Below are positions 6,760-6,946 of a DNA stretch of 6,946 nucleotides, piece after piece. Each line of letters begins with the position of its first letter. The stretch's first letter is position 1. Source of the DNA: an uncultured Selenomonadaceae bacterium (GTDB taxonomy: Bacteria; Bacillota; Negativicutes; Selenomonadales; Selenomonadaceae); NCBI GenBank assembly GCA_910579115.1, contig CAJTSO010000046.1, positions 1 through 6,946 of the forward strand, read 5' to 3'. The notes under the pieces are model-generated. The model made no database searches, was not told where the DNA came from, and saw only the letters and a list, made by a program, of their open reading frames with translations. The translations under genes were made by a program, and so were the position numbers.

Positions 6760-6796
6760 AAGGACAACCTTCGGAAACGGGAAATTTTCAGGAACG

Positions 6797-6946
6797 TTAC
6801 ATTATAATTCTGGGGACAATTTCCAATAATATGAACATAAAAAAACCTATTACCGCCCCCACAATCGAGCCATTCATCCTTATCCAAAGAAGATCAGGCT
6901 CGATCTTGTCATAAATGAGGGCGTTGAGATCCTCATCACTAAGATG
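6797..6946 (-). CDS. C-terminal end of a DUF445-family membrane protein
   Basis: Only the last 49 residues and a TAA stop are inside the window; the rest lies beyond the right edge. The tail reads DLLWIRMNGSIVGAVIGFF (18-36 of the visible part), followed by a hydrophobic run to FILLEIV and a short end. The WIRxNGxxVGxxIG pattern followed by one transmembrane helix is what I recall for the C-terminus of DUF445 proteins (PF04286, YheB-like). These are membrane-anchored proteins of unknown biochemical function. The reading frame is open across the whole visible stretch while the other frame I translated soon hits a stop, and the gene has the same orientation as its neighbours. The assignment rests on a short segment. 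Confidence 0.7.
   Translation of the reverse strand, partial: HLSDEDLNALIYDKIEPDLLWIRMNGSIVGAVIGFFMFILLEIVPRIIM

Noticed and set aside
1..6946. CRISPR array, insertion sequence, toxin-antitoxin or defence genes, riboswitch
   Set aside because: Reading both strands showed no regularly spaced direct repeats, transposase motifs or small unassigned gene pairs. The two leaders (about 45 and 43 bases) are too short for known riboswitches or T-boxes.

Overview
The window is an ordinary, well-preserved chromosomal segment of a bacterium, most likely a member of the Bacillota and probably a clostridial lineage. The reasons are the gene order dprA-topA-trmFO, which is typical of that phylum, AGGAGG-type ribosome binding sites, sigma-A-type promoters, tRNA genes with an encoded CCA end, and a folate-dependent TrmFO. 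I cannot name a genus. Every gene I can support lies on the minus strand, so transcription runs from the right edge towards the left edge.

Right part (about 5068-6946): the last 49 residues of a DUF445-type membrane protein enter from the right edge. They are followed by a two-gene unit in which a PhoU-like DUF47 protein overlaps a PiT-family inorganic phosphate transporter by 8 bases. An AGGAGG site and an extended -10 promoter precede the DUF47 gene. The pair looks like a phosphate-uptake transporter with its cytoplasmic partner. Base composition here is more AT-rich than on the left: line 6241-6300 is about 42% GC, against about 65% for line 2041-2100.

Centre (about 4646-5067): a tRNA-Lys(TTT) and tRNA-Glu(TTC) pair, 4 bases apart, runs from a perfect consensus promoter (TTGACA, 17 bp, TATAAT) to a strong rho-independent terminator. 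A second good promoter (TTGCAA, 17 bp, TATATT) follows and drives dprA.

Left part (1-4645): dprA (natural transformation and RecA loading), topA (DNA topoisomerase I) and trmFO (tRNA U54 methylation, cut by the left edge) are read in that order. topA and trmFO are only 4 bases apart and are probably translationally coupled. A compact GC-rich palindromic element sits in the dprA-topA gap. In many Bacillota this cluster continues into xerC/codV, hslV, hslU and codY, so those genes may lie beyond the left edge; this is inference.

I found no mobile element, CRISPR array, defence system or clearly new system. The items worth a second look are small: the palindromic element, basic tails at both ends of TopA, a dyad over the dprA -35 box, and two CodY-box-like sequences.
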